This document shows, in pieces, positions 48,737-58,400 of a stretch of DNA of 64,000 bases. The stretch's first letter is position 1, and every line of letters begins with the position of its first letter. Below the pieces are notes generated by a model. The model saw only the letters and a list, made by a program, of their open reading frames with translations, searched no databases and had not been told where the DNA came from. Made by a program: the position numbers and the translations under genes. The DNA comes from Nocardia sp. CC227C (GTDB taxonomy: Bacteria > Actinomycetota > Actinomycetes > Mycobacteriales > Mycobacteriaceae), in contig NZ_JASITE010000007.1 in NCBI RefSeq assembly GCF_030767025.1, positions 310,001 through 374,000 on the forward strand. The letters are read 5' to 3'.

Positions 48737-51700
48737 CGCGTCGCTTCCGCACCCGGCCACGGCGCGATCGGATTGCCCCACCACCGGGTGGACGGCGGCA
48801 CGCTGTCGCCACGCATGACCAGCGAGGCCGGGCCGATGGTCGCGCCCGCGCCGATGGCGGCGGCGGGCAGGGCGACGCAGTGCGGGCCGAGCGTGGCTCC
48901 GGCATGCAGGGTCACGGTGTCCATGGCCATGATGCGGTCGTGGAACAGGTGGGTCTGCACCACGCAGCCCCGTTCCACCGTCGCGCCGTCGCCGAGTGTC
49001 ACCAGATCCGCCTCCGGGAGCCAATAGGACTCGCACCATACCCCGCGCCCGATGGTCGCGCCGAGTCCGCGCAACCAGAGATTGAGTACGGGCGTACCGG
49101 TCGCCGCACGAGCGAACCAGGGGGCGGCGACGTGCTCGACGAAGGTGTCGGCGACCTCGTTGCGCCACACGAACGAACTCCACAGCGGGTGCTCCTCGGC
49201 CCGAATCCGCCCCACCAGTAGCCATTTCGCCACCACCGAAGCGACTCCGGCGACCGCGCCCGCGGCCATGAGCACCAGTCCGCTCAGCAGTGCGGCGGGC
49301 AGGTGGCCCAAGGTGTGGGCGAGCCAGGCCAGGGTGAACAGCACGGCGAGACCGATGGCGAAGGTCACCAGCACCGGGATCAGCCGGCAGGTCTCCACCA
49401 CCGCGCGGGCCAGGCGCAGGTGCGGCGGGGGATCGAAAGTGCGGGCGGTGTCGGCGTTCTCGGCGGCGCGGCGCAACCGCACCGGCGGACTGCCCAGCCA
49501 CGACGACCCCGCCTTGGCCTTGGACGGCGCGGCCGAGAGCACCGCTACGAGGCCGTTCTTGGGCACCCGGCGACCGGGTGCGGTCATCCCGGAATTGCCG
49601 AGGAAGGCACGCTTGCCGACCTTGGCCTCACCGATGTGCAGCCAGCCGCCGCCGAGTTCGTAACTGGCGATCATGGTGTCGTCGGCCAGGAACGCGCCGT
49701 CGGCGACGGTGGTGAATTTGGGCAGCAGCAGCACCGTGGACGCCTCCACCCGCTTGCCGACCTTCGCGCCGAGCAGGCGCAGCCAGATCGGGGTCAGCAG
49801 GCTGGCGTAGAGCGGGAACAGGAAGGTGCGGGCGGAATCGAGCAGGCGTTCGGTGGCCCATGCCTGCCAGCCGATCCGGCTGCGCACCGGGTGGTAGCCC
49901 TCCCGCAGCCCGATGCCGAACAGGCGGACGGCGAGGACGGTCACCGCCGCGTATACGCCCAGACTCAGCAAGGTGGCGACCGGCAGGACGGCGAAGGCGC
50001 GACCGAGCCCGGCGGTGAGGGTGGGGGTGTCGCGAATGCACCAGGCGATGAACGCGCCACCGGTGGCCAGGCCGAGCACGGGCACCGCCGCCAGCACCAT
50101 GGAGGTGATGCCGAAGATCGCGACCCAGTGCGCGGCACGGGCGGGGGCGTGGTCGGGCCAGCGGTGACGCGCCTTGCCGACCTTCACGGCGGGGGAGCCC
50201 GCCCACTCCTGTTCGGCCTTCACCCTGCCCGAGACCGCCGAGCCCGGCGCGATCTCGACGCGTTTGCCGATCCTGCTGCCCGGCAACAGGATCGAGCGCG
50301 CGCCGACCACCGCACCCGGTCCGATGACGATCGGGCCGATATGCACCACATCGCCGTCGATCCAGTAGCCGGACAGATCCACCTCGGGTTCGACGCTGCA
50401 TCCGTCGCCGAGCTCCAGCATGCCGGTCACCGGCGGCAGGGTGTGCAGATCGACGCCCTTGCCGATCCGCGCGCCCAGGGCGCGGGCGAACGGCACCATC
50501 CAGGGTGCGCCGGACAGGTTCTCCGCGCCGCTGGCCTCGGACAGCCGCACGGCGGTCCACAGCCGCAGGTGCACGCTGCCGCCGCGCGGATAGCTGCCCG
50601 GTGTCACGCCGCGCAGCAGGATGCGGGAACCGGCCACGCACAGCAGCATGCGGCCGGGCGGGGAGATGAACAGCAGGAAGGCGATCAGGGCCCACCACCA
50701 CGACAGGTGCGGCAGCCATGGCAGCGAACCGGACCAGGCGGCGATATTGCCGACGATGCCCAGCCAGGTGAGCCACTGCAACCCGGTCAGCGTGGTGAGC
50801 GGAACGGTGGCCAGCACCTGGAACAGCTGGGCGGGCAGCGGCACCGGGCGTACGACGCGCTCGCGCACCGCGTCGGCGGGGGCGCTGTCGTCGAGGAACG
50901 CGGCCAGCGCGCCCAGGCGGGGATGGTCGTAGAGGTCGGCGACCGTGATGCGCGGGTGGCGTTCGCGCAGGGCGGCGACCAGCTGGGCGGCGGCCAGCGA
51001 GCCGCCGCCCAGATCGAAGAAGTCGGATTTGTGGTCGCTGACCTCGGCTCCGAGTATGGAGTCCCAGAGCCCGGCCACCCACTGCTCGGTCGCGGACAGC
51101 CCCGCCTCGGCCGGAGCGGCGGTGGTCTTGGGCAGCGGCCAGGGCAGCGCGTCGCGGTCCACCTTGCCGGAGGTGCGGGTGGGCATATCGGCGACCACGG
51201 CCAGGCGGGGGACCAGCGGGGCCGGAAGTCGCTCGGCGAGTTGGGCTCTGGCGGCGGCGAGGTCGTGGTCGGCGGCCGGTCCGGTGAGATAGCCGACAAG
51301 GATCTTGTTGCCCGCCTTGGTGGTTCGGATGGCCGCGGCCGCGCCCGTCACCCCGGGCAGGTGTTGCAGGGCGTTGTCGATCTCGCCCAGTTCGATGCGG
51401 CGGCCGCCGAGTTTGATCTGATCGTCGGCGCGGCCCAGGAACACCAGGCCCGCGCGGTCGTTGCGCACCAGATCGCCGCTGCGGTACGCGCGTTCCCAGC
51501 CGAGCGAGGGGAGGGGCGCGTACTTCTCGGCGTCCTTGGCCGGATCCAGGTAGCGTGCCAGGCCGACGCCGCCGATGACGAGCTCCCCGGATTCGCCCTC
51601 GCCCACCGGATTTCCGTCCGCGTCGACGACGGTCAGATCCCAGCCGTCCAGCGGCAGGCCGATGCGCACCGGGAAGGAACCGTCGAGCAGTGCGCCGCAG

Positions 51701-52761
51701 GCCACCACGGTGGCCTCGGTGGGACCGTAGGTGTTCCACACCTCGCGGGTGGTATCGCGCTCGCCGGACCCGTTCCCGGCCAGTCGTTCCGCCAGCTCCG
51801 GCGGCACCGCCTCGCCGCCGAAGATGAGCAGCCGCACCGAATCCAGCGCCTCCGCGGGCCAGGTGGCGGCCAGGGTCGGCACGGTGGACACGATGCTGAT
51901 CTCGCGGCGCACCAGCCACGGTCCCAGATCCGCGCCGGTGCGCACCAGCGCGCGCGGGGCGGGCACCAGGCACGCGCCGTGCCGCCACGCCAGCCACATC
52001 TCCTCGCAGGAGGCGTCGAAGGCGACCGACAGTCCGGCCAGCACCCGGTCACCCGGCCCGATCGGCGCGTCCCGCAGGAACATCCGCGCCTCGGCGTCCA
52101 CGAACGCGGCCGCGTTGCGATGCGTCACCGCGACGCCTTTCGGCGTCCCGGTGGACCCTGAGGTGAAGATGATCCAGGCATCGTCCTCGGGTGCGGGGGT
52201 CGCGGCACCGGTCGTGCGACCCGCGACCGCGCCGGATGCCGCCGCGCCCCACGCCCGCGTGGTACTCGCCGGTGCGGTGGCCGCTGTGCTGGTGGCGTCC
52301 GCCGAGATGGCGGCACTCGACCCGGGCTCGTTGGTCGAATCCATTGCCGCGCCGGTGCTTTCGATCCCGGCGGCGGTGACTATCGCGGTGACGCGGGCCT
52401 CGCCGAAGACCAGGCGGGCCCGCTCGTCCGGGTCGTCGGCGTCGACCGGGACGTAGGCGGCACCGGCGTGCAGGACGGCCAGGATGGTGACGTAGAGGTC
52501 GCGGGTGCCCGACGGCATGCGCACGCCGACGCGATCACCGGCGCGCACGCCCGCCGCCGCCAGTCGCGACACGGCGGCGTCGATCTCGGTCAGCAGTTCG
52601 GCGTAGCTGAGCACCGTCTCGCCGTCGTCGACGGCGGGGGCGTCGGGGTGGGCCCGGGCGGTGGCGGACATGATGTCGACCAGGGTGCGAGCCGGTGGAG
52701 CGAGCGTGGCCCGCAGCATCGGGTTCTCACCCACCGCGGTATCCGTATCCGGCTGCGCCAT
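48733..52761 (-). CDS. Pls-like single-module NRPS with membrane/hexapeptide C-terminus
   Basis: 1342 residues from ATG 52761. Adenylation domain (~25-505: IIFTSGSTGTPKGVAVTH, WNTYGPTEATVV, YRSGDLV, RTSGKVDRDALP), carrier domain with phosphopantetheine Ser in FDLGGGSLAAAQLV (~585), then a ~650-residue region of about six membrane helices alternating with left-handed beta-helix (hexapeptide) blocks, as in the NRPS terminal domain of epsilon-poly-lysine synthetase Pls. No condensation or thioesterase domain. Pocket residues read by eye against GrsA as D-A-E-S-I-G-T-V-V-K, like recalled lysine codes. A Ser/Thr/Ala-rich insert precedes the ATP-binding loop. GTG 52764 is an alternative start. Confidence 0.88.
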   Translation of the reverse strand: MAQPDTDTAVGENPMLRATLAPPARTLVDIMSATARAHPDAPAVDDGETVLSYAELLTEIDAAVSRLAAAGVRAGDRVGVRMPSGTRDLYVTILAVLHAGAAYVPVDADDPDERARLVFGEARVTAIVTAAGIESTGAAMDSTNEPGSSAAISADATSTAATAPASTTRAWGAAASGAVAGRTTGAATPAPEDDAWIIFTSGSTGTPKGVAVTHRNAAAFVDAEARMFLRDAPIGPGDRVLAGLSVAFDASCEEMWLAWRHGACLVPAPRALVRTGADLGPWLVRREISIVSTVPTLAATWPAEALDSVRLLIFGGEAVPPELAERLAGNGSGERDTTREVWNTYGPTEATVVACGALLDGSFPVRIGLPLDGWDLTVVDADGNPVGEGESGELVIGGVGLARYLDPAKDAEKYAPLPSLGWERAYRSGDLVRNDRAGLVFLGRADDQIKLGGRRIELGEIDNALQHLPGVTGAAAAIRTTKAGNKILVGYLTGPAADHDLAAARAQLAERLPAPLVPRLAVVADMPTRTSGKVDRDALPWPLPKTTAAPAEAGLSATEQWVAGLWDSILGAEVSDHKSDFFDLGGGSLAAAQLVAALRERHPRITVADLYDHPRLGALAAFLDDSAPADAVRERVVRPVPLPAQLFQVLATVPLTTLTGLQWLTWLGIVGNIAAWSGSLPWLPHLSWWWALIAFLLFISPPGRMLLCVAGSRILLRGVTPGSYPRGGSVHLRLWTAVRLSEASGAENLSGAPWMVPFARALGARIGKGVDLHTLPPVTGMLELGDGCSVEPEVDLSGYWIDGDVVHIGPIVIGPGAVVGARSILLPGSRIGKRVEIAPGSAVSGRVKAEQEWAGSPAVKVGKARHRWPDHAPARAAHWVAIFGITSMVLAAVPVLGLATGGAFIAWCIRDTPTLTAGLGRAFAVLPVATLLSLGVYAAVTVLAVRLFGIGLREGYHPVRSRIGWQAWATERLLDSARTFLFPLYASLLTPIWLRLLGAKVGKRVEASTVLLLPKFTTVADGAFLADDTMIASYELGGGWLHIGEAKVGKRAFLGNSGMTAPGRRVPKNGLVAVLSAAPSKAKAGSSWLGSPPVRLRRAAENADTARTFDPPPHLRLARAVVETCRLIPVLVTFAIGLAVLFTLAWLAHTLGHLPAALLSGLVLMAAGAVAGVASVVAKWLLVGRIRAEEHPLWSSFVWRNEVADTFVEHVAAPWFARAATGTPVLNLWLRGLGATIGRGVWCESYWLPEADLVTLGDGATVERGCVVQTHLFHDRIMAMDTVTLHAGATLGPHCVALPAAAIGAGATIGPASLVMRGDSVPPSTRWWGNPIAPWPGAEATR

Positions 52762-52966
52762 CACGCCCTGACCACCTCTCACAGCACTCCCCAACGTTTC
52801 GGCATTCGTTGTTTCACACTTGGGTTACCAATGAGCGAACTCTGCGGTGACCAAATGTCCAGACTACCCGGCATGCCGGTCGGCGGGCGTTCACCGAACG
52901 TGGGCACGAGTGTGGGCCGCGGCACGATCGCCGCGGGCAACCCGGCGGAAGACCGCCGGTGGTCGG

Positions 52967-53644
52967 TCAGTCGCCGATGCGGGCGATGGTGTCGGCCACC
53001 CGCTCCAGATGCTCGGTCATGGCGGCGCGGGCGGCGTCGGCCGAGCGGGCTTCGATGGCGCGGACGATGGCCTCGTGCTCGCGATCGGAGTCGGCGCGGC
53101 GGTCCTGGGTGAGATTCAGGAACTCCGATTGCAGATCCAGGGCGCTGCGCGTATCGGCCACGAACGTGGTGAGCATGGTGTTCCCGCTGGCGGCGGCGAT
53201 GGCGGTGTGCAGTTCGCCGTCGTAGCGCACCCATTCGCGATCGTCGGTGGCGTTCGCCAGGTGGTCCAGGATGTCGAAGAGGCGGCGCAGCTGCTCCTCG
53301 GTGCGGCGCTGCGCGGCGTAACCGGCGGTGGGGATCTCCACCAGCCGACGCGCCTCGATGAGGTCCTCGGCGTCGACGCCCGCGAAGGTCAGGCGCGGAT
53401 TCTCCTTCTTGGAGATGACGAATGTGCCGCGCCCCGTGTGGGTTTCGGTCAGACCCAGGGTCGCGCAGGCGTGCAGGGCCTCACGCACCACCGGGCGGCT
53501 CACGCCGAACTCCTTGGCGAGCGCGAGCTCTCCGGGCAGCCGGTCGCCGACGGCGTACTCGTCACCCTGAACGAGGCTCTTGAGTCGACGAAAGACCGCT
53601 TCGGTAGCGCCGATGCGCTGCACCTGTCCCTCTTCGACCGTCAC
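52967..53644 (-). CDS. GntR family (FadR-type) regulator
   Basis: 225 residues. HTH: GDRLPGELALAKEFGVSRPVVREALHACATLGLTETHTGRGTFV. C-terminal FCD domain with metal-ligand-like DGELHTAIAAASGN (~142) and EHEAIVRAIEARSADAARAAMTEHL. GTG 53644 start. Divergent from the asparagine permease/asparaginase/aspartase operon, its likely target. Confidence 0.9.
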   Translation of the reverse strand: MTVEEGQVQRIGATEAVFRRLKSLVQGDEYAVGDRLPGELALAKEFGVSRPVVREALHACATLGLTETHTGRGTFVISKKENPRLTFAGVDAEDLIEARRLVEIPTAGYAAQRRTEEQLRRLFDILDHLANATDDREWVRYDGELHTAIAAASGNTMLTTFVADTRSALDLQSEFLNLTQDRRADSDREHEAIVRAIEARSADAARAAMTEHLERVADTIARIGD

Positions 53645-53733
53645 GCGATCAGTATGGATACCTGGCCGGGGAGGGTCAAAACGTGAACGGTCGGTGTCGC
53701 GGACATTGACAGCGCGGTGTGACCGCCATTACC

Positions 53734-53758
53734 GTCAGCCTGTCTTACAGCCTGACAG
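53734..53758 (+). promoter_or_regulatory. Nested inverted repeats, possible GntR operator
   Basis: GTCAG (53734) to CTGAC (53752) and CTGTC (53740) to GACAG (53754), interlocking repeats in the divergent region, about 55 bp before the permease start. Confidence 0.4.
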
Positions 53759-53810
53759 CCTGGCATGTTCGGTTCGCCACGCAGGCTGGGTCCGCCCGAG
53801 GAAGGTCTTC

Positions 53811-55262
53811 ATGCACGACGAACCGGCTGCGCGCACGGCCACCGCGCCCGCGCCTGCGCCCACGCTCGATATCGGCGATGTCGGCTACCAGAAACAGTTG
53901 CGCAAACGGCATCTGCAGATGATCGCCATCGGCGGCTCCATCGGCACCGGCCTGTTCCTCGGTGCGAGCGGCCGCATGGCCATGGCCGGACCGTCGCTGG
54001 CCATCGTCTACATCGTGTGCGGCCTGTTCACCTTCATGGTGGTGCGCGCCCTGGGCGAACTGGTCATGTACCGGCCCTCCTCCGGCGCGTTCGTCTCCTA
54101 CGCCCGCGAGTTCATGGGGGAGCGCGGGGCCTACACGGTGGGCTGGCTGTACTTCCTGAACTGGTCGACCACCCTGGTCGCCGACATCACCGCCGTCGCG
54201 CTGTACGCCCACTTCTGGTCCATGTTCACCTCGATTCCGCAGTGGGTGCTGGCGCTGATCGCCCTCGCCGTGGTGGTCGCGCTGAATGTGGTGTCGGTGC
54301 GCCTGTTCGGCGAGATGGAGTTCTGGTTCGCGCTGATCAAGGTCGGCACCATCGTCATCTTCATGCTGGTGGCGGTCGGGCTCATCGTCACCGGCACCCC
54401 GATCGACGGCAATGTGCCCGGCATCGGCACCATCGCCGACAACGGCGGACTGTTCCCGCAGGGGCTGGCCCCCATGCTCACCATCGCCCTGGGCGTGGTG
54501 TTCGCCTTCGGCGGCACCGAGATGATCGGCGTGGCGGCGGGTGAGTCCGACGACCCGCGGGCCGTGGTGCCGCGCGCGGTGAACTCCATCATGTGGCGGA
54601 TCATCCTGTTCTACGCCGGATCGGTCATCCTGTTCACCCTGCTGCTGCCGTGGACGGCCTACTCCGCCAGCGAGAGCCCGTTCGTCACGGTCATGAGCAA
54701 GGTCGGCATCCCGCACGCCGGGGATGTGATGAACCTGGTGGTGCTCACCGCCGCCATGTCGAGCCTGAACGCGGGCCTGTACGCGACCGGGCGCACCCTG
54801 CGGTCGATGGCCGTGGCCGGAACCGCACCGAGCTTCGCCGCGCGCATGAACCGCCAGGGGGTGCCCTACGGCGGCATCCTGATCACCAGTGCGGTGGGGA
54901 TCGGCGGGGTGGTGCTCAATCTCGTCATGCCGCACAAGGCATTCGAGATCGTGCTCAATCTGGCCGGGCTCGGCATCGTCGGCACCTGGGCGTCGATCAT
55001 GATCTGTCACTGGATCTTCGTGCGCCGTGCCGAGCGCGGCGACTACACCCGGCCCGACTTCCGACTGCCGCTGGCCCCCGTCCTCAATATCGCGACGCTG
55101 GCCTTCCTGGTGGGGGTGGTGGTGCTCATGATCTTCGACGAAGAGATCGGGCGCATCACCGTGGTCGCCTTCCTGGCCGTGGCCGTCGCCATGGTGGTCG
55201 GGTGGTACCGGGTGCGCGATCGGCTCGACCACGACGTGCTGGCACCGGTGGAGCGCCCGTGA
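53811..55262 (+). CDS. ansP: Amino acid permease, L-asparagine permease type
   Basis: 483 residues, 12 membrane helices. Typical AAT-family opening YQKQLRKRHLQMIAIGGSIGTGLFLGASGRMAMAGPSLAIVY, then GELVMYRPSSGAFVSYAREFMGERGAYTVGWLYFLNW and FGGTEMIGVAAGESDDPRAVVPRAVNSIMWRI. ATG 53811 after GAGGAAGG. The asparaginase gene overlaps its stop (GTGA), which supports asparagine as substrate. Confidence 0.9.
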   Translation: MHDEPAARTATAPAPAPTLDIGDVGYQKQLRKRHLQMIAIGGSIGTGLFLGASGRMAMAGPSLAIVYIVCGLFTFMVVRALGELVMYRPSSGAFVSYAREFMGERGAYTVGWLYFLNWSTTLVADITAVALYAHFWSMFTSIPQWVLALIALAVVVALNVVSVRLFGEMEFWFALIKVGTIVIFMLVAVGLIVTGTPIDGNVPGIGTIADNGGLFPQGLAPMLTIALGVVFAFGGTEMIGVAAGESDDPRAVVPRAVNSIMWRIILFYAGSVILFTLLLPWTAYSASESPFVTVMSKVGIPHAGDVMNLVVLTAAMSSLNAGLYATGRTLRSMAVAGTAPSFAARMNRQGVPYGGILITSAVGIGGVVLNLVMPHKAFEIVLNLAGLGIVGTWASIMICHWIFVRRAERGDYTRPDFRLPLAPVLNIATLAFLVGVVVLMIFDEEIGRITVVAFLAVAVAMVVGWYRVRDRLDHDVLAPVERP

Positions 55263-56287
55263 TCGACATCCTCTACACCGGCGGCACCTTCGGCATGGTC
55301 GACCAGGGTGCGGGCATGCGTCCCCGGGCGGGCATCGGTGCCGACATCGCCGAGATCGTGGCCGAGTTCGAAGTCGCGGCGGGGCTGTCGGTGGGCTACC
55401 GGTACAGCGAACTCGACCGGGTCATCGACAGCGCGCAGGCCGACGCGGGCACCGGCCGCCGCATCGCCGAACGCGTGCGCGCCGGAATCGCCTCGGGGCG
55501 GCCCAAGGGCGTCATCGTCATCCACGGCACCGACACCATGGCCTACGTCGGCGCGCGGATCGCGTTCGAACTGCGTGGCTGCGCGATCCCGATCCTGCTG
55601 ACCGGCGCGCAGATCCCGCTCGGGCAGCCCGGCAGCGATGCCCGCGACAACCTGCGCCTGGCGCTGAAATCGATTGTGGCGCGCACCGACCCGGGCACCT
55701 ACCTGGCCTTCGGTGCGGGCCTGCACCCGGCGGTGCGGGCCTCCAAGCGCGCCGTCGAGGACTACGACGGCTTCGCCACCATTCGGCCGCTGACGCCGCC
55801 GCCGGTGCCCCCGGTCCTGCCCGGGGGGTCGCGCCCGCGCGAGGCCCGGGGACCGGTCGGCCTGCTGACGGTGTTCCCCGGCATGCACGCCGCCCTGCTC
55901 GACGCCGCCGTCGACCACTATCGCGGCGGCCTGGTACTGGAGTGCTACGGCTCCGGCACCGCTCCGCTGCACGGCACCGACATGATGGATTCGCTGCGCC
56001 GGGCCATCCTGCGCGGGACGCCGGTCGTGGTCATCACCCAGTGCGACAGCGGGGCGGTGGATCTCGCCCGCTACCAGCCCGGCCGCGCGCTCCTGGACGC
56101 GGGCGTGATCAGCGGTGGCGATCTGACCAGGGAGGCCGCGCTGGCCAAGCTGTCGTATCTGGTGGACAGCGGGTTCCACGGTGCGCGGCTGCGGCACGCC
56201 ATGGAAACCAATCTGCTCGGTGAACTCTCGAATCCTCCCGCGGCGGCCCGGGATTCGAGCATCGACCACACCTATGCCGCGCACTGA
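55259..56287 (+). CDS. ansA: L-asparaginase, type I-like
   Basis: 342 residues. Both threonine motifs are present: ILYTGGTFGMV (~4) and VIVIHGTDTMAYVGARIAF (~85), plus LLTGAQIPLGQPGSDARDN (~115). No signal peptide, so cytoplasmic. Hydrolyses asparagine to aspartate and ammonia, feeding the downstream aspartase. GTG 55259 overlaps the permease stop. Confidence 0.92.
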   Translation: MIDILYTGGTFGMVDQGAGMRPRAGIGADIAEIVAEFEVAAGLSVGYRYSELDRVIDSAQADAGTGRRIAERVRAGIASGRPKGVIVIHGTDTMAYVGARIAFELRGCAIPILLTGAQIPLGQPGSDARDNLRLALKSIVARTDPGTYLAFGAGLHPAVRASKRAVEDYDGFATIRPLTPPPVPPVLPGGSRPREARGPVGLLTVFPGMHAALLDAAVDHYRGGLVLECYGSGTAPLHGTDMMDSLRRAILRGTPVVVITQCDSGAVDLARYQPGRALLDAGVISGGDLTREAALAKLSYLVDSGFHGARLRHAMETNLLGELSNPPAAARDSSIDHTYAAH

Positions 56288-56305
56288 GAGGATCTGGAGC
56301 GAGCC

Positions 56306-57736
56306 ATGACCGACAGCACCCGTATCGACAGCGACTCCCTCGGCTCCCTGTCGGTGCCGCGGGACGCCTACTGGGGCGTGCACACCGCGCGCGCCCTGGA
56401 GAACTTCACCGTCACCGGCGACGCCATCGGCAACTACCCGGCGCTCATCAGCTCTTTGGCCGCCGTCAAACAGGCCGCCTGCCGGGCCAATCGGGAGTTG
56501 GGCGTGCTCGACGCGCGCCGCGCCGACGCCATCGACCGAGCCTGCGCGGAGATCCGCGCGGGTCGGCTGCACGACCAGTTCCCGATCGACCCCATCCAGG
56601 GCGGTGCGGGCACCTCCACGAATATGAACGCCAACGAGGTCATCGCCAATCGGGCGCTGGAGATCCTCGGCTTCGAGCGCGGCAGCTACGCCGAACTCGA
56701 TCCGCTGGATCATGTGAACCTCGGCCAATCCACCAATGACGTCTACCCGACTGCGGTGAATCTGGCCGTGGTGCAGCACATTCGGAAGCTGTCGGCGGCG
56801 CTGGCCGGGCTCGCCGACGCCTTCGACGTCAAATCGGTGGAATTCGCCGACGTCATCAAGATGGGCCGCACCCAGCTCCAGGACGCCGTCCCCATGACCC
56901 TCGGGCAGGAGTTCGCCACCTTCGCGGTCATGGTGCGCGAGGACTGCCAGCGGCTCGACGAGGGACGGGCGCTGTTGTGCGAGAGCAATCTCGGCGGCAC
57001 CGCCATCGGGACCGGGATCAACGGCCACCCGCGGTATTCCGCGCTGGCCTGCGCGCATCTGAGCGAGATCACCGGGGAGACGGTGACATCCGCGGAGAAC
57101 CTCATCGAGGCCACCCAGGACGCGGGGGCCTTCGTGCAGGTGTCGGGCATTCTCAAGCGGGTCGCGGTGAAGCTGTCCAAGACCTGTAACGATCTGCGGC
57201 TCATGTCCTCCGGGCCGGCCACCGGCTTCGGGGAGATCCGGCTGCCCGCCCGGCAGGCCGGATCGTCGATCATGCCGGGCAAGGTCAACCCCGTCATTCC
57301 CGAACTGGTCAATCAGATCGCGTTCGAGGCCATCGGCAACGACCTGACCGTCACCATGGCCGCCGAGGCCGGACAGTTGCAGCTCAACGCCTTCGAGCCG
57401 ATCATCGCCTACAGCCTGCTGAAGACCACCACCCACCTCATCGCCGCGGCGGATGCGCTGGCCACCAAGTGCGTTCCGGGCATCACCGCCAATCGCGATC
57501 ATCTGGCGGCCGGGGTGCGCCGTTCGGTCGGCATCGTCACCGCGCTGGCGCCGCACATCGGATACGCCGCCAGTGCCGCCATCGCCAAGCAGGCATTGGT
57601 GACCGGGCAGTACGTCGGCGATATCGCGACCGAACTCGGTCTGCTCTCGCCGGAGGCCGTGGCCGAACTGCTCGCGCCGCACCGGTTGGCGGGGCTGGCG
57701 GCACCGGCCGACACGGGCGAACCTGCCACGGCATAG
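56306..57736 (+). CDS. aspA: Aspartate ammonia-lyase
   Basis: 476 residues. Fumarase/aspartase signature GSSIMPGKVNP near residue 318, with GGAGTSTNMNANEVIANRA (~99) and LGQSTNDVYPTAVN (~138). Converts aspartate to fumarate and ammonia, completing asparagine use by the operon. ATG 56306 after GGAGCG. Confidence 0.93.
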   Translation: MTDSTRIDSDSLGSLSVPRDAYWGVHTARALENFTVTGDAIGNYPALISSLAAVKQAACRANRELGVLDARRADAIDRACAEIRAGRLHDQFPIDPIQGGAGTSTNMNANEVIANRALEILGFERGSYAELDPLDHVNLGQSTNDVYPTAVNLAVVQHIRKLSAALAGLADAFDVKSVEFADVIKMGRTQLQDAVPMTLGQEFATFAVMVREDCQRLDEGRALLCESNLGGTAIGTGINGHPRYSALACAHLSEITGETVTSAENLIEATQDAGAFVQVSGILKRVAVKLSKTCNDLRLMSSGPATGFGEIRLPARQAGSSIMPGKVNPVIPELVNQIAFEAIGNDLTVTMAAEAGQLQLNAFEPIIAYSLLKTTTHLIAAADALATKCVPGITANRDHLAAGVRRSVGIVTALAPHIGYAASAAIAKQALVTGQYVGDIATELGLLSPEAVAELLAPHRLAGLAAPADTGEPATA

Positions 57737-57768
57737 CCGCCGCGACGGTTCGTCCTGAATGCCGGTGA

Positions 57769-58299
57769 TCAGAACCCCGGCGGTCGTTGGTAGCCGGGCG
57801 GGAAGTCCTTGTCGCGCCAAGCGGCGACACCCCATTCGCCGTTTTCCCGGGTCCATATGAGGGTGTTCGTCCCCTGCCGGTCCGGCCAATCGTCCGCGCC
57901 GGTGCGGGCTCCTTGCTGCGTCCATTGCCAATCCACCACCACGACGTCGTCGCTCAGCGCGCGCAGGGACTGAATCGAGCCTGTCGACGAGGTGCCGACG
58001 AAACTCGGGAAGCCCGGCGGCGGTGCTGGCGAGAACAGCTTCTCGTGCAGCGATCGGATCTCGGCCCGTCCGTGCAGCACCATTCCGATCGGGTTGTGGA
58101 AGTCGGCGGCAGGATGGAACTCCGCGACGAATCCGTCGAGATCGCGTCGATCCAGGGCCGACATCAGGCGCTGTACGCCATCGCGCACCGCTTGATGAGC
58201 TTCATTCCGGTCTCCGGTGTCGCTGTGCGAACCGCAACCGGCCATCCCGATCGCGACGACGAGCAGCACTAGCGCGACCCCCACTCGATGTGACCTCAA
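57769..58299 (-). CDS. Secreted lipoprotein with NTF2/SnoaL-like domain
   Basis: 176 residues. Lipoprotein signal VALVLLVVAIGMAGC with lipobox MAGC (Cys ~22). The rest fits the SnoaL/NTF2 cone: AVRDGVQRLMSALDRRDLDGFVAEFHPAADFHNPIGMVLHGRAEIRSLHEKLF and VVVVDWQWTQQ. TTG 58299 start with GAGGAG upstream. Divergent from a TetR gene across a pair of operator-like repeats. Confidence 0.8.
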   Translation of the reverse strand: MRSHRVGVALVLLVVAIGMAGCGSHSDTGDRNEAHQAVRDGVQRLMSALDRRDLDGFVAEFHPAADFHNPIGMVLHGRAEIRSLHEKLFSPAPPPGFPSFVGTSSTGSIQSLRALSDDVVVVDWQWTQQGARTGADDWPDRQGTNTLIWTRENGEWGVAAWRDKDFPPGYQRPPGF

Positions 58300-58317
58300 C
58301 AGACTCTCCTCACTTAA

Positions 58318-58385
58318 CGGAACTGGAACTCCGGTTCCGAGTGTAGCCCCGATGTCGGCGATTCGGAACCGGAACTTGAAGTCCG
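58318..58385. promoter_or_regulatory. Two related operator-like repeats between lipoprotein and TetR genes
   Basis: Site 1 (58318-58339) has perfect CGGAAC / GTTCCG arms around 10 bp. Site 2 (58364-58385) shares 16 of 22 positions with it (CGGAACCGGAACTTG...). Start-to-start distance 46 bp. Probably bound by the adjacent TetR. Confidence 0.55.
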
Positions 58386-58400
58386 ATTAGACTGGGTCGG

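Noticed and set aside
49303..52161. 952-codon open frame antisense to the NRPS gene
   Set aside because: No domain recognisable, composition typical of an antisense shadow; the sense strand shows A, T and hexapeptide motifs throughout.
55043..57931. 962-codon open frame antisense to asparaginase and aspartase
   Set aside because: Same reason: shadow of well-supported genes.
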